This document shows positions 23,667-31,824 of a DNA stretch of 39,571 nucleotides, one piece after another; position 1 is the stretch's first letter; each line of letters starts with the position of its first letter. The stretch comes from an uncultured Selenomonadales bacterium (lineage in GTDB: Bacteria > Bacillota > Negativicutes > Selenomonadales > Selenomonadaceae). The DNA is taken from NCBI GenBank assembly GCA_937877655.1, contig CALFJC010000086.1:1-39571 (forward strand), in the 5' to 3' direction. The notes beneath the pieces are model-generated. The model did not search any database. It worked only from the letters and a program-made list of their open reading frames with translations, and was not told where the DNA came from. A program made the position numbers and the translations under genes.

Positions 23667-24470
23667 TCATTTTCTGCGTCTCCTGTCGGAAAAATGTTTC
23701 CGATATTCTTTCGGCGTCACGCCAACATACTTTTTAAACATTTTGAAGAAATGCGCGTTGTCGTTGAAGCCCAAGTCGTCTCCTATATCTTGAATTGCCG
23801 AAGAAGTTTCGACCAAAAGGCTCTGCGCTTGCCCGATTCGGCGTTGCATCATGTATTGCATTGGCGATAAGCCCGTTTCCTTTTTGAACATGTGCGAGAG
23901 ATTTGATTTGCTGATAAAAAATTCCGCGCTGATTAAATCCAACGTCAGCGGCTCCGAAAAATGTTCGTTTATGAAATCCAAAATTTTGTAAACCAGTCTC
24001 TCCCGCTTTTTCCGCGCAGGATTCGGATTAGCAATTCGTTCAATCAACATTCTTTGCAATAAAAAATAAATTCCCAACGCAAAATGGCGGCAAACTTCCG
24101 AGTAGCCGCTCTTTTTATGAAACATTTGATAAATCGTCGGCAAAAGTTCTCCGAAAGGATTTTCCTTGCCGAGAGAAATAATCGGACGCTCGTCTTCTTC
24201 CAAATCCAACTTCGCGCCGCTCAAAACCAAGCAATAAGTTTGAATGTGATGTTCTTGAAAAGGATCTTCGCCGTGCGGAACATTCGCATTGCAAATTATG
24301 AAGTCGCCCGCCGTCACAGCGTATTCATAATTTCCGACAAGATACCTGCCATTCTCGGAAGCAATGTACAAAAGCTCCAAAACTCCTTCGTGACGGTGAA
24401 TCATATGCGGATGCTTGAAACTGTATTCCTTATCGACGAAAAAAATATCCGTGAGTTGAATTTTCTCCAC
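23667..24470 (-). CDS. AraC-family transcriptional regulator
   Basis: 267 residues. The N-terminal cupin sensing domain (about 1-150) has HRHEGVLELLYIASENGRY and AGDFIICNANVPHG. The C-terminal double helix-turn-helix (about 165-262) has LDLISAEFFISKSNLSHMFKKETG and the AraC signature DDLGFNDNAHFFKMFKKYVG. GTG start with GGGAGG nine bases ahead. It lies just upstream of, and on the same strand as, the dehydrogenase-transporter-isomerase genes and is the likely activator of that operon in response to its substrate. Confidence 0.92.
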   Translation of the reverse strand: MEKIQLTDIFFVDKEYSFKHPHMIHRHEGVLELLYIASENGRYLVGNYEYAVTAGDFIICNANVPHGEDPFQEHHIQTYCLVLSGAKLDLEEDERPIISLGKENPFGELLPTIYQMFHKKSGYSEVCRHFALGIYFLLQRMLIERIANPNPARKKRERLVYKILDFINEHFSEPLTLDLISAEFFISKSNLSHMFKKETGLSPMQYMMQRRIGQAQSLLVETSSAIQDIGDDLGFNDNAHFFKMFKKYVGVTPKEYRKHFSDRRRRK

Positions 24471-24582
24471 AGTTCACACCTCCCGAAAACATTTTAAACA
24501 ATCTGCGCGGGCGGCGTTATGATTTTTCGATTAAAATTCTCGGTTCGCAAAAGAAATTTCGGACGGCGAATTGTAAAATCTT

Positions 24583-24616
24583 GCAAAAAAAAAACGTCAC
24601 TCCGTCGAGTGACAAT
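24583..24616 (-). terminator. Intrinsic terminator after thiD
   Basis: On the minus strand GTCACT and AGTGAC pair across CGACGG (24596-24613), followed by a run of about ten Ts. It lies 19 bases beyond the thiD stop and ends the proS-thiD transcript. Confidence 0.85.
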
Positions 24617-24634
24617 TTTTATCGGAAAAAATTT

Positions 24635-25432
24635 TTAATCGTTGAAGTCGGATCCGCGCAGATTGAAACCGTGATCGAGAGGACCGCTTCCCTTGCCGAG
24701 ATTTAAGACCGTCGACAATGCGCCCGTCAAATAATTCTTTGCCCGCCCGACAGAATTTTTTAAATCGTAACCTTTGGCAAGATTCGCGGCAACGGCGGAA
24801 CTCAATGTGCAACCCGTGCCGTGAGTGTTTTGAGTATCGACACGCCGCCCGTAAAACCAATGCCCCGCGCCGTCGAAAAGATAATCATTGGCGTTGTTAA
24901 AGCCGTGCCCGCCCTTCGCCAAAACCGTGCAACCGTATTCGCCAAAAATTTTCTGCGCGGCAAGTTCCATCTCATGCGGCGAAGAAATTTTTCCGGCGGA
25001 AATTTTTTCAAGTTCAGGCAGATTCGGCGTGATGATCTTTGCAAGCGGAAAAAGTTTTTCCTTGAGAGTTTTAACGGCGTCTTCGTCAATCAATTTCGCG
25101 CCCGAAGTCGCAACCATCACGGGATCAACCACAACATTTTTCGCGCCGTAAATTTTTAACTTCTCGGCGATAACTTCAATCAGTGCGGCGGAAGAAACCA
25201 TTCCGATTTTAACCGCGTCGGGAAAAATATCTTCAAATATCGCGTCGAGTTGCTCCGATAAAAATTTTGGCGAAGAATTCATAACCGAACGCACGCCGCA
25301 AGTATTCTGCGCCGTCAAAGCGGTTATCGCGCTCATGCCGTAAACGCCGTTTGCCAAAAAAGTTTTTAAATCGGCTTGAATGCCCGCGCCGCCCGAAGAA
25401 TCCGAGCCCGCGATTGTCAATGCAGTTTTCAT
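24635..25432 (-). CDS. thiD: Hydroxymethylpyrimidine/phosphomethylpyrimidine kinase
   Basis: 265 residues of ribokinase-like fold. The start MKTALTIAGSDSSGGAGIQADLK is typical of ThiD. Later come VVVDPVMVATSGAKLI, LAKIITPNLPELEKISA and the anion-hole segment NTHGTGCTLSSAVAANLAKG. It phosphorylates HMP and HMP-P in thiamine synthesis. No thi partner gene is near. It follows proS without a gap and must share its transcript. No TPP riboswitch is seen upstream. Confidence 0.93.
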   Translation of the reverse strand: MKTALTIAGSDSSGGAGIQADLKTFLANGVYGMSAITALTAQNTCGVRSVMNSSPKFLSEQLDAIFEDIFPDAVKIGMVSSAALIEVIAEKLKIYGAKNVVVDPVMVATSGAKLIDEDAVKTLKEKLFPLAKIITPNLPELEKISAGKISSPHEMELAAQKIFGEYGCTVLAKGGHGFNNANDYLFDGAGHWFYGRRVDTQNTHGTGCTLSSAVAANLAKGYDLKNSVGRAKNYLTGALSTVLNLGKGSGPLDHGFNLRGSDFND

Positions 25433-27148
25433 TTACAAAGTCTCCAAGAGTTCCAAAATTTTTTCCGTACAATTTTCGCGGGCAAAATTTAAAAATTCTC
25501 CGCTCCGCCGAATTTTTACTTCGACATTGCCGCTCTCCAAAGTTTTAGGGCTAATCGTCACGCGCAAAGGATAACCGATTAAATCACAATCTTTGAACTT
25601 GACGCCCGCCCGTTCTTTTCTGTCGTCAAGCAAAACGTCAACGCCCGCCGCCGCAAGTTCATTATAAATTTCTTCGGCGAAAGTAAGTTGCTTATCGTCT
25701 TTTGCATTGACGGGCACAACGACAACTTCAAACGGCGCGATATTTTTATTCCAAATAATTCCGTCCTTATCGTTATTCTGTTCAATCGCCGCTGCCATTG
25801 TCCGCCCGACGCCGATTCCGTAGCAACCCATCTCGAAAAATTTTTCTCTGCCGTCTTCGTCAAGGAAAGTTGCGTGAAGGGCTTCGGAATATTTTTTTCC
25901 GAGAGTGAAAACCTGCCCGACTTCAATTCCGCGAGTCATTTTTAATTTTTCGCCGCAATGCGGACAAGGATCTCCCTCTTGAACCATGCGAATATCTTTG
26001 ACGATAATTTTTTCCGCGTCGAAGTCTCTTTTTGGCGTGACGTGGATAAAATGCGTGTCAACTTCATTCGCGCCGGCGACCGCGTTATACATTTCCATAA
26101 CCGTTTGGTCGACAACGATAATCGCCTTGTCGTTTAATCCAATCGGGCTCATGAAACCTGCGCAGCCGCCCGCCGCCGTGATTAATTTTTCGTCCGCCAT
26201 GTAAAGATGATTCGCGCCTTCGACAGAATTTATAACTTTTATTTCGTTGACTTCATGATCGCCGCGCACAAATGCCAAAATCAATCGCTCGGCGTCGTCC
26301 ATGAACGCCACAGCCTTAATCGTCTTCTCAATCGGCACGTTCAAAAAATTTTTTACAAGTTCAATCGTATGACAATCGGGAGTTTTAACTTTTTCAAGCG
26401 GCAAAAGTTCTTCAGACTCCGCGCAGATTTTTTTCAACTCGGCTTTTTCGTCTGACGCGGCAAAATTGCAATTTTCACAGTAAGCAATGGAACTTTCGCC
26501 GCTCGGAGCCAAAACCGTAAACTCGTGAGAGTGTCCGCCGCCGATTGCTCCGTTATCCGCCTCGACTGCGCGGAATTTCAAACCGCAACGACTAAAAATT
26601 TTTTCGTAAGCGTCATACATTTTTTCGTAAGAAATATTCATGCCGTCAACGTCTCTGTCGAAAGAGTACAAATCCTTCATAATAAATTCGCGGCTGCGCA
26701 TCAAACCAAAACGCGGACGAATTTCATCGCGATATTTATTTTGGATTTGATAAAGCAGGAGCGGCAGTTGTTTATAAGAACGAACTTCATCGCGAATCAA
26801 AGTCGTAATCATTTCTTCGTGCGTCGGACCGAGTGAAAATTCTCTGCCGTGACGATCTTTAAGGCGCATCATTTCCGGACCGTAGACATCCCAACGCCCC
26901 GATTCTTTCCAAAGTTCGGCGGGTTGCATTATCGGCATCATAATTTCCTGTCCGCCTTTGGCGTCCATTTCTTCGCGAATAATCTTCATGATTTTTTTGA
27001 TTGTGCGCCAGCCGAGCGGCAGATAAGAATAAATGCCGCCCGCCGCCTTGCGAATGAAACCTGCGCGGAACATTAATTTATGGCTGACAAGTTCTGCTTC
27101 TGCGGGAGACTCGCGGAGAGTCGGCGCGTAAAGTTGTGTTGCTCTCAT
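25433..27148 (-). CDS. proS: Prolyl-tRNA synthetase (bacterial type)
   Basis: 571 residues from ATG 27148 (MRATQLYAPTLRE), the usual length for the bacterial form. Class II motifs include GGIYSYLPLGWR, EMIMPIMQPAELW-like EIMMPIMQPAELW, LGPTHEEMIT and motif 3 GIGVGRTMAAAIEQ. The inserted editing domain spans about residues 225-410. The anticodon-binding domain is at the end. The SD GAGGTGA precedes the ATG, and a small hairpin CTGAAAA/TTTTCAG lies just upstream of it. The first 11 codons of the open frame are not part of the protein. Confidence 0.96.
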   Translation of the reverse strand: MRATQLYAPTLRESPAEAELVSHKLMFRAGFIRKAAGGIYSYLPLGWRTIKKIMKIIREEMDAKGGQEIMMPIMQPAELWKESGRWDVYGPEMMRLKDRHGREFSLGPTHEEMITTLIRDEVRSYKQLPLLLYQIQNKYRDEIRPRFGLMRSREFIMKDLYSFDRDVDGMNISYEKMYDAYEKIFSRCGLKFRAVEADNGAIGGGHSHEFTVLAPSGESSIAYCENCNFAASDEKAELKKICAESEELLPLEKVKTPDCHTIELVKNFLNVPIEKTIKAVAFMDDAERLILAFVRGDHEVNEIKVINSVEGANHLYMADEKLITAAGGCAGFMSPIGLNDKAIIVVDQTVMEMYNAVAGANEVDTHFIHVTPKRDFDAEKIIVKDIRMVQEGDPCPHCGEKLKMTRGIEVGQVFTLGKKYSEALHATFLDEDGREKFFEMGCYGIGVGRTMAAAIEQNNDKDGIIWNKNIAPFEVVVVPVNAKDDKQLTFAEEIYNELAAAGVDVLLDDRKERAGVKFKDCDLIGYPLRVTISPKTLESGNVEVKIRRSGEFLNFARENCTEKILELLETL

Positions 27149-27179
27149 TAAAAATTTCACCTCTGAAAAATTTTCAGCC

Positions 27180-27208
27180 ATTATAACAGGTTAAGATCAT
27201 AAGATCAA
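27180..27208 (-). promoter_or_regulatory. Promoter of proS-thiD
   Basis: TTGATC (27203-27208) and TATAAT (27180-27185) are 17 bases apart on the minus strand, about 32 bases before the proS start. Confidence 0.7.
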
Positions 27209-27210
27209 AA

Positions 27211-27252
27211 GATGGAAAGATCATAAGTAAAAAAACTTTCAATCTTTCCATC
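27211..27252 (-). terminator. Possible hairpin terminator after the AAA+ gene
   Basis: GATGGAAAGAT (27211-27221) and ATCTTTCCATC (27242-27252) form an 11-bp stem with a 20-base loop, beyond the stop of the AAA+ gene. The T-run lies inside the loop rather than after the stem, so terminator activity is uncertain. It partly overlaps DNA just upstream of the proS promoter. Confidence 0.35.
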
Positions 27253-27260
27253 TCTCTATC

Positions 27261-28115
27261 TTACAATCTTAAATTTGCTCGTTTGCTTGCCAAAATATTT
27301 TCCACAGCCTCGAAAACCAAATTTTTATCAAGTTCGTCAAGCTTAAGGCGGGCGGCTTTGAAGGCGGCGTTCAACATGGCGTTTGAAATGTCGGAGCCGC
27401 TTATCCCGTCGAATTTTTTTGCCAACTCGTCGAAATCAAGATTGTTTGGAACTTCGGGCGGCGTGTACATGCGCCAAAGTTTTTTTCGGCAATCTTCATC
27501 GGGCAAAGTAAATTTTATGTGGACAGAAATTCTGCGCATGAACGCGGGATCAAAGTTCTCGATAAAATTCGTTGCGAAGATAATAAAATCTTGGTATTCG
27601 TTCATAAGCATCAACATAACCGAGCGCGTCTGATTTACGCTGACATCAACCGCTTGCGTCATATTCGTTACGCGCTTGCTTAAAATCGCGTCAGCCTCGT
27701 CGAAAAATAAAATGCTGTCGGATTTTTTTGCGGCGTCGAATGCCTTGCGAATATTTTTCGGAGTTTCACCGACGAATTTTGATTCAATGTCCGCGTAGTT
27801 CACGATTAAAATTTTTTTGCCGAGCTCGCGGGCAATGGCGTGCGCCGCCATAGTTTTTCCCGTGCCCGGCGCGCCGTAAAGATTTACTCCGATTCGCCGC
27901 GAAAATTTATGAGTTCTTTTGAATCCCCACAGTTCAAAAACTCTGTGTGAATTGTCGGCGTAAGTTGCTATGTCCAAAATCTGCGCTTTGACTTCGGCGG
28001 GCAAAATTATTTCGTCCAAAGAAAATTTCGGTTCTTCGGGAATGAAAACTTCTTCGACGGGCTGAATTTTTTCTTGCTTGGGCTCGTCGCCAACTCGTTT
28101 TGGATTAATCGGCAT
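27261..28115 (-). CDS. Stand-alone AAA+ ATPase (FtsH/Vps4-type module)
   Basis: 284 residues from ATG 28115, which has GGAGGGAAAG ahead. One AAA+ module: Walker A GAPGTGKT (81-88), then YADIESKFVGETPKNIRKAF, Walker B ILFFDEADAI (135-144), sensor 1 IIFATNFIENFD, and MRRISVHIKF with arginine-finger candidates. A C-terminal helical lid follows (FDGISGSDISNAMLNAAFKAARL). There is no protease or membrane domain, so it acts alone or with an unknown partner. The N-terminal 30 residues are charged and proline-rich. Cytoplasmic. A promoter lies at 28148-28175. Function unknown. Confidence 0.85.
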   Translation of the reverse strand: MPINPKRVGDEPKQEKIQPVEEVFIPEEPKFSLDEIILPAEVKAQILDIATYADNSHRVFELWGFKRTHKFSRRIGVNLYGAPGTGKTMAAHAIARELGKKILIVNYADIESKFVGETPKNIRKAFDAAKKSDSILFFDEADAILSKRVTNMTQAVDVSVNQTRSVMLMLMNEYQDFIIFATNFIENFDPAFMRRISVHIKFTLPDEDCRKKLWRMYTPPEVPNNLDFDELAKKFDGISGSDISNAMLNAAFKAARLKLDELDKNLVFEAVENILASKRANLRL

Positions 28116-28147
28116 AATCTTTCCCTCCAAGATTTTTTTGTTGAAAT

Positions 28148-28175
28148 GTTATCACAGTGACTTTCTTTCTTGCAA
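28148..28175 (-). promoter_or_regulatory. Promoter and palindrome before the AAA+ gene
   Basis: TTGCAA (28170-28175) and GATAAC (28148-28153, preceded by TG) are 16 bases apart on the minus strand. The -35 lies in the 12-bp palindrome TTCTTGCAAGAA (28167-28178), a possible operator. Confidence 0.5.
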
Positions 28176-28275
28176 GAAAAAAAGTTCCGCCTTTCGACGA
28201 AACCAAATTTCTTTGCGTTATGAAATTTACGGTGCAGTGATTTCATAAACAAGCTCGCGTTTCTCCCGCAATTCA

Positions 28276-28563
28276 TTAGGGTTTGTTGGTAAATTAAAAG
28301 TGAACAGCTGTCGAGGCAAGCAAAACAAAATTGAGAAAACAGACAGCTGATTTGTCGAAACGAGCAACGATATGGCGAAAATTCTTAAGCGACGGGCGTC
28401 CTTCTTGGACTTCTCGAACAGAAATTTTATCTTGTTCCGTTGCGTATCCGTTAAATCTTTTTGGTAAAATGAATTTGACATAAGCATTTCCTCTTCTTTC
28501 AAAATCATTTTATCAAGGAATTGCTTGTGTTTTTCTTTTACTTGAGTTTACCAACAGCCCCAG
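28276..28563 (-). mobile_element. IS5-family insertion sequence, internally deleted remnant
   Basis: Terminal inverted repeats are TTAGGGTTTGTTGGTAAA at the left and TGGGGCTGTTGGTAAA (read on the other strand) at the right. Between them on the minus strand lies a transposase start, ATG 28481 (MSNSFYQKDLTDTQ...FLFEKSKK). After a junction near 28400, in another frame, comes a transposase end, LKNFRHIVARFDKSAVCFLN, to a TAA at 28294-28296. Restoring one base gives KKGRPSL joined to KNFRH, so the middle of the gene has been lost and one base is missing. It cannot move by itself. Its ends match those of MITE 1 and MITE 2. It lies in the 675 bp between the AAA+ and GerMN genes. Confidence 0.8.
28294..28481 (-). 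pseudogene. IS5-family transposase, N- and C-terminal remnants
   Basis: The start (LTDTQRNKIKFLFEK) is typical of IS5-group transposases of the DUF4096 type. The end (RHIVARFDKSAVCFLNFVLL) matches the usual C-terminus. Roughly 55 codons remain of an expected ~250, and the two parts are in different frames. The DDE catalytic residues are lost. GAGG lies before ATG 28481. Confidence 0.75.
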
Positions 28564-28582
28564 GTTCCTAATTCCTAATAAA

Positions 28583-28620
28583 AAAAGCGGCGCGGAAGTT
28601 TAAGACTTTCGCACCGTTTT
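28583..28620 (-). terminator. Intrinsic terminator of the GerMN-containing operon
   Basis: On the minus strand CGGTGCG-AAAGT pairs with ACTT-CCGCGCCG around a short loop, followed by seven Ts. It lies downstream of the GerMN gene, with MITE 2 inserted between stop codon and terminator. As on the plus strand there are also Ts after the stem, it may work both ways. Confidence 0.7.
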
Positions 28621-28636
28621 TAATTTTTGCAATGTG

Positions 28637-28794
28637 TTAGAGCGAGTTGGTAAACTTGAAACTATCGTGTGATGAGGAATTTTTTCGGCTGACAAGGCGC
28701 AAGCGCGACGGCGTAGTTCGCTACGTCTAGCGCACGGCAACGAAGTCAGACGGAAAAATAACCGTCACTGTCAGAGTTTGCCAACAAACTCTAA
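28637..28794. mobile_element. MITE 2 (158 bp), IS5-type terminal inverted repeats
   Basis: Ends are TTAGAGCGAGTTGGTAAAC and, on the other strand, TTAGAGTTTGTTGGCAAAC. The interior (TGATGAGGAATTTTTTCGGC to GGAAAAATAACCGTCAC) matches MITE 1 at 16266-16423 in the same orientation, with centre GGCGTAGTTCGCTACGTC. The core arms keep pairing where the two copies differ (GTAC...GTAC against GTAG...CTAC). The right end overlaps the stop codon of the GerMN gene. It encodes nothing. Confidence 0.8.
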
Positions 28795-29450
28795 TTCGTC
28801 AAGTCACTCATACGTTCGAGCGGTGTGCTCAAATCCATGTGCCCGGAAAGAGTTTCAATCTCCTGCCCGTCAACCAAAAATTTAACGCGCTTGACTTCAG
28901 GAAAATTCGTCAGAGTATCGACAACCGAGCCGATTAAAAATTCTTCGCCCGTCGAACCGCCGACAAAATTTTTCAAAAAGCTTCCGTCAAAATCGACAAT
29001 CGCCAAATTATTTTCGACGGTCACGCTTCTTATCGCCGCATTTTTCGGGAAAATTTTCGTCAAATTTTCTTCGACGGGTTCTTCAAGCAAAGTTTCGACG
29101 GCGGCGGTGTATTTGTCTGTCGAATCGTCAATTACAATCTCTCGCTCGACTTCAACGAGTTTCATTCCCGAATCATCGGGATAATAAACTCGGACGTTCA
29201 ACGATTCTTTTTTCGGCTTTTCAATCTTTTGCGGTTTTTCTTCGAACGGCGGAGCAGGTTTTTCGGATTCGGGTGAAGGCTTGGACTGTTCGGGTTTGAC
29301 TTCAGGTTTTATTTCGAGTTTTTCTTCGGGTTGAGAAATTTTTGCGGGCTTATCGGGCGGCGTTGCGGGCGGCGCGTCACCCGAAGGTTTTTCACAGCCC
29401 GCCGTAAACAGAAGTAGCGCGAGCATTGCCGGAACTAAAATTTTCTTCAC
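28791..29450 (-). CDS. GerMN-domain lipoprotein
   Basis: 219 residues with a lipoprotein signal ending in LFTAGC (Cys19). A Pro/Glu/Lys-rich linker follows (about 20-90), then a GerMN domain (about 95-210) with LNVRVYYPDDSGMKLVEVER, LLEEPVEENL and VKFLVDGQEIETLSGHMDLS. GerMN domains occur in spore germination proteins and in lipoproteins of non-sporulating relatives, where they act at the cell wall, often beside amidases, as here. The stop codon TAG is part of the terminal repeat of MITE 2. It starts two bases after the amidase stop. Confidence 0.87.
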   Translation of the reverse strand: MKKILVPAMLALLLFTAGCEKPSGDAPPATPPDKPAKISQPEEKLEIKPEVKPEQSKPSPESEKPAPPFEEKPQKIEKPKKESLNVRVYYPDDSGMKLVEVEREIVIDDSTDKYTAAVETLLEEPVEENLTKIFPKNAAIRSVTVENNLAIVDFDGSFLKNFVGGSTGEEFLIGSVVDTLTNFPEVKRVKFLVDGQEIETLSGHMDLSTPLERMSDLTN

Positions 29451-29452
29451 GA

Positions 29453-30514
29453 TTAATCATTTCCTCCTTGATTGAAGTAACGGTTGACGGCGTTGGTAAT
29501 TGCCTGCGCAAGTTTCTGTTGATAGTCGTTGCTTGCCAATAATTTTTCTTCGCGAGGGTTTGTGATAAAGCCCAGTTCGATAAGCGAGGCGGGGCAATTT
29601 GAGTGAGTCATTACATAAAATCTTGCCGCCTTGACGCCGCGATTGTTGAGCCCGCCGAGCTTTGCAAGTTCTTCGTTGAGAAGTTTTGCAAGGCGCGAGC
29701 CCTTAACAGCGGTCGGCGCATGATAAGTTTCCATGCCGTTGGCAGTTCCGTTTGAAAAGGCGTTGCAGTGGACGCTGATAAAAAGATCGGCATTGGGCGG
29801 AGCTTTATTGACTCGCGCTTGGAGTTCGGTTGTGTCGGGGACGCCCGGCGCGGCAACGTCAACATCTCTTGTACGAGTCATTATAACTTCATAACCGTTG
29901 GCGGTCAAAAGTTTTTCTGCTTTGAGAGAAACAGCCAATGCAACAGATTTTTCCGTGACGCCCGTCGGACCTATCGCGCCCGCGTCAGAGCCGCCGTGCC
30001 CCGGGTCGAGGACGATAATTTTTTGATAATTGTTGTTTGTATCTTTCCAAGTCCAATCGTCGTCGGGCATGAAAAATTTTTTCACGTCAAGGACAATGCG
30101 GGCTGATTTTTTTTCAGAGCGCGTTGCGGGTTCAAGCGAAACTTTTACGTCGCCTTCAATCGGAGTTTTAAGCTGAATTTGGATGCTCGTATGCTTTGGT
30201 TGAGTTTCATTGGCGATAATTTTTTCTACAAAATCTCTCGCGCCCGAATCAATTTGTGTGCCCGAAACTCGGCTGATTCTTCCCGGCAAAGTGTTATGAA
30301 GTTCGACGCGCAGAATCCCCGCCGTTAATTCCGTCGAAACATTTTCAAAGTCGAGTTTTCCGCCGTCGTAGGAAATTTCAATGCGCAAAGTTTCGTTGTC
30401 CGATTCAAAGGCGTTTATCCCCGTGAGTTCAACGGGTTTTGCCGAAGCCGTCCCCGCGATTGTCAAAGCGATTAACAAAGTGAAACATGTTAAAATTTTT
30501 TTCAGCAAAATCAT
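29453..30514 (-). CDS. N-acetylmuramoyl-L-alanine amidase (AMIN + Amidase_3)
   Basis: 353 residues. It has a signal peptide (LLIALTIAGTASA), an AMIN-like beta domain (about 27-145) for septal or wall targeting, and a catalytic Amidase_3 domain (about 165-348). Zinc ligands lie in IVLDPGHGGSDAGA, the nearby glutamate in GVTEKSVAL, and SVHCNAF. The catalytic glutamate is in LIELGFITNPREE. It cleaves the bond between MurNAc and the stem peptide during cell separation. The start overlaps the stop of the DUF3006 gene. Confidence 0.93.
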   Translation of the reverse strand: MILLKKILTCFTLLIALTIAGTASAKPVELTGINAFESDNETLRIEISYDGGKLDFENVSTELTAGILRVELHNTLPGRISRVSGTQIDSGARDFVEKIIANETQPKHTSIQIQLKTPIEGDVKVSLEPATRSEKKSARIVLDVKKFFMPDDDWTWKDTNNNYQKIIVLDPGHGGSDAGAIGPTGVTEKSVALAVSLKAEKLLTANGYEVIMTRTRDVDVAAPGVPDTTELQARVNKAPPNADLFISVHCNAFSNGTANGMETYHAPTAVKGSRLAKLLNEELAKLGGLNNRGVKAARFYVMTHSNCPASLIELGFITNPREEKLLASNDYQQKLAQAITNAVNRYFNQGGND

Positions 30515-30777
30515 TCCTCATTCCCGATTCCCAATAACTTTTTTGCCTCGTCAAATGCCGCTTGAGTTTTTTCCTGTTCGCGAGAAATTTTTATCGTGAG
30601 ATATTCGCCTTCGCCCGCGTCTTCGGGTAAAAAATCTGCGGGCAGAGCAAATTCTCTAAACTCGTCTTCATCATCTTCAACAAGGAAAATTGCGGTCGCC
30701 GAGTCGTCTTCAAGTTCCTCAATCCTGTCGAGATACACGGTTATTTCTGTTGAGTCTTTCGTTTGTGTTCCATCCAT
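30511..30777 (-). CDS. DUF3006 small protein
   Basis: 88 residues, acidic. The pattern VYLDRIEELEDDSATAIFLVEDD, then LPADFLPEDAGEGEYLTIKI and a final helix FDEAKKLLGI, fits DUF3006. Genes of this family often sit next to ComEC-like metallo-beta-lactamase genes, as here: its start overlaps the end of the MBL gene upstream by 37 bases, and its end overlaps the amidase start by four. Function unknown. Confidence 0.75.
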   Translation of the reverse strand: MDGTQTKDSTEITVYLDRIEELEDDSATAIFLVEDDEDEFREFALPADFLPEDAGEGEYLTIKISREQEKTQAAFDEAKKLLGIGNEE

Positions 30778-31778
30778 TTATCTACCCAATCCTCCTTTTC
30801 TTCAGGCGCAACGGAAAAATTTTTCCCGTCGCTCGTTATCGTGATTGTACCGTTAAAGCGCGTGCAGAAAATATTTTTTTTCTCGACGCCCGCCGCCAAA
30901 TAATTTTCCAGAACTTTAAGTCGCGGAGCCCCCATAGCGACATCATCTTTTTCTGCATTTGACGCGCTGATTAAAACGCAACTCGGATTAATCGCCGAGA
31001 CAAATTTTTTCGTCGAAGAAGTCATCAGTCCGTGATGTCCCGCTTTAAGCACGTCGCATTTTAAATCCTTCGTGTCATAACTTTCTAAGATTTTTGCTTC
31101 GGATTCTTTTTCGCAATCGCCCGTAAACATCATGGAAAAATTTTTGTAAGTGAGTTTTGCGACAAGGCTTCCGTTGTTTATGTTGTGTTCCTTATCGTTT
31201 TTGTCAAGCGGCTTGCTGTTCACATATTCGACAAAATCTTTTGTCGGGAAAAGAACTTTGAATTTGACGCCGCCGCCGAAATCCAAAGTGTCGCCCGCCT
31301 TCAAACTTTTGCGCTCAATCTTTTTTTCATTGACGGTCTCCATCAAACTTTTGTAAGAAGGCGAAGTATAAACAACGCCGTTGTCGTAGACTTTGGCGAC
31401 GGAAATTTTTTCCAGATAAGGATATTTCGTAAGTTGTTCTTGAGTCGGATTGATTAACATTCTCGCGCCGCCTATATGATCTGCGTGCGAATGAGTTAAA
31501 ATCAATTTGTCAATTTTCGTGACGGATAATTTTTCCAGCTCGCGAACAAGCAACCCATGATTTTTAAATCTGGCAGTGTCGACTAAAATTGTTTGCTTGC
31601 CCGTTTGAATCAAAAGGGAGTCGCCCTGTCCGATATTGAGCATGGAAATTTTCAAATTGCCTTCGGAGTCCTGCGCGGCTTCAACGTGAGTTTCGTCCTC
31701 AACTTTTCCCTGCGTGACGCAACCGCCGAAAATAAATGTCACAAGCAGGAGCATCGTTAAAAAAATTTTTTTCAACAA
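30741..31778 (-). CDS. ComEC-like MBL-fold lipoprotein, paralogue 1
   Basis: 345 residues with a lipoprotein signal ending in FGGC (Cys20). A metallo-beta-lactamase domain like the C-terminal domain of ComEC follows: LNIGQGDSLLIQTGKQTILVD, metal site THSHADHIGG, MMFTGDCEKESE, KAGHHGLMTSS and SCVLISASNAEKDDVAMGAP. It is anchored outside the cytoplasm and may act as a nuclease or other hydrolase. The paralogue at 31825-32871 lies directly upstream and shares most motifs, so the pair is a tandem duplication. The DUF3006 gene overlaps its 3' end. Confidence 0.87.
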   Translation of the reverse strand: MLKKIFLTMLLLVTFIFGGCVTQGKVEDETHVEAAQDSEGNLKISMLNIGQGDSLLIQTGKQTILVDTARFKNHGLLVRELEKLSVTKIDKLILTHSHADHIGGARMLINPTQEQLTKYPYLEKISVAKVYDNGVVYTSPSYKSLMETVNEKKIERKSLKAGDTLDFGGGVKFKVLFPTKDFVEYVNSKPLDKNDKEHNINNGSLVAKLTYKNFSMMFTGDCEKESEAKILESYDTKDLKCDVLKAGHHGLMTSSTKKFVSAINPSCVLISASNAEKDDVAMGAPRLKVLENYLAAGVEKKNIFCTRFNGTITITSDGKNFSVAPEEKEDWVDKWMEHKRKTQQK

Positions 31779-31824
31779 ACGAATTCCCCATTTCCGATTT
31801 CAAATTTCGGCGGAGGGCAGAAAA

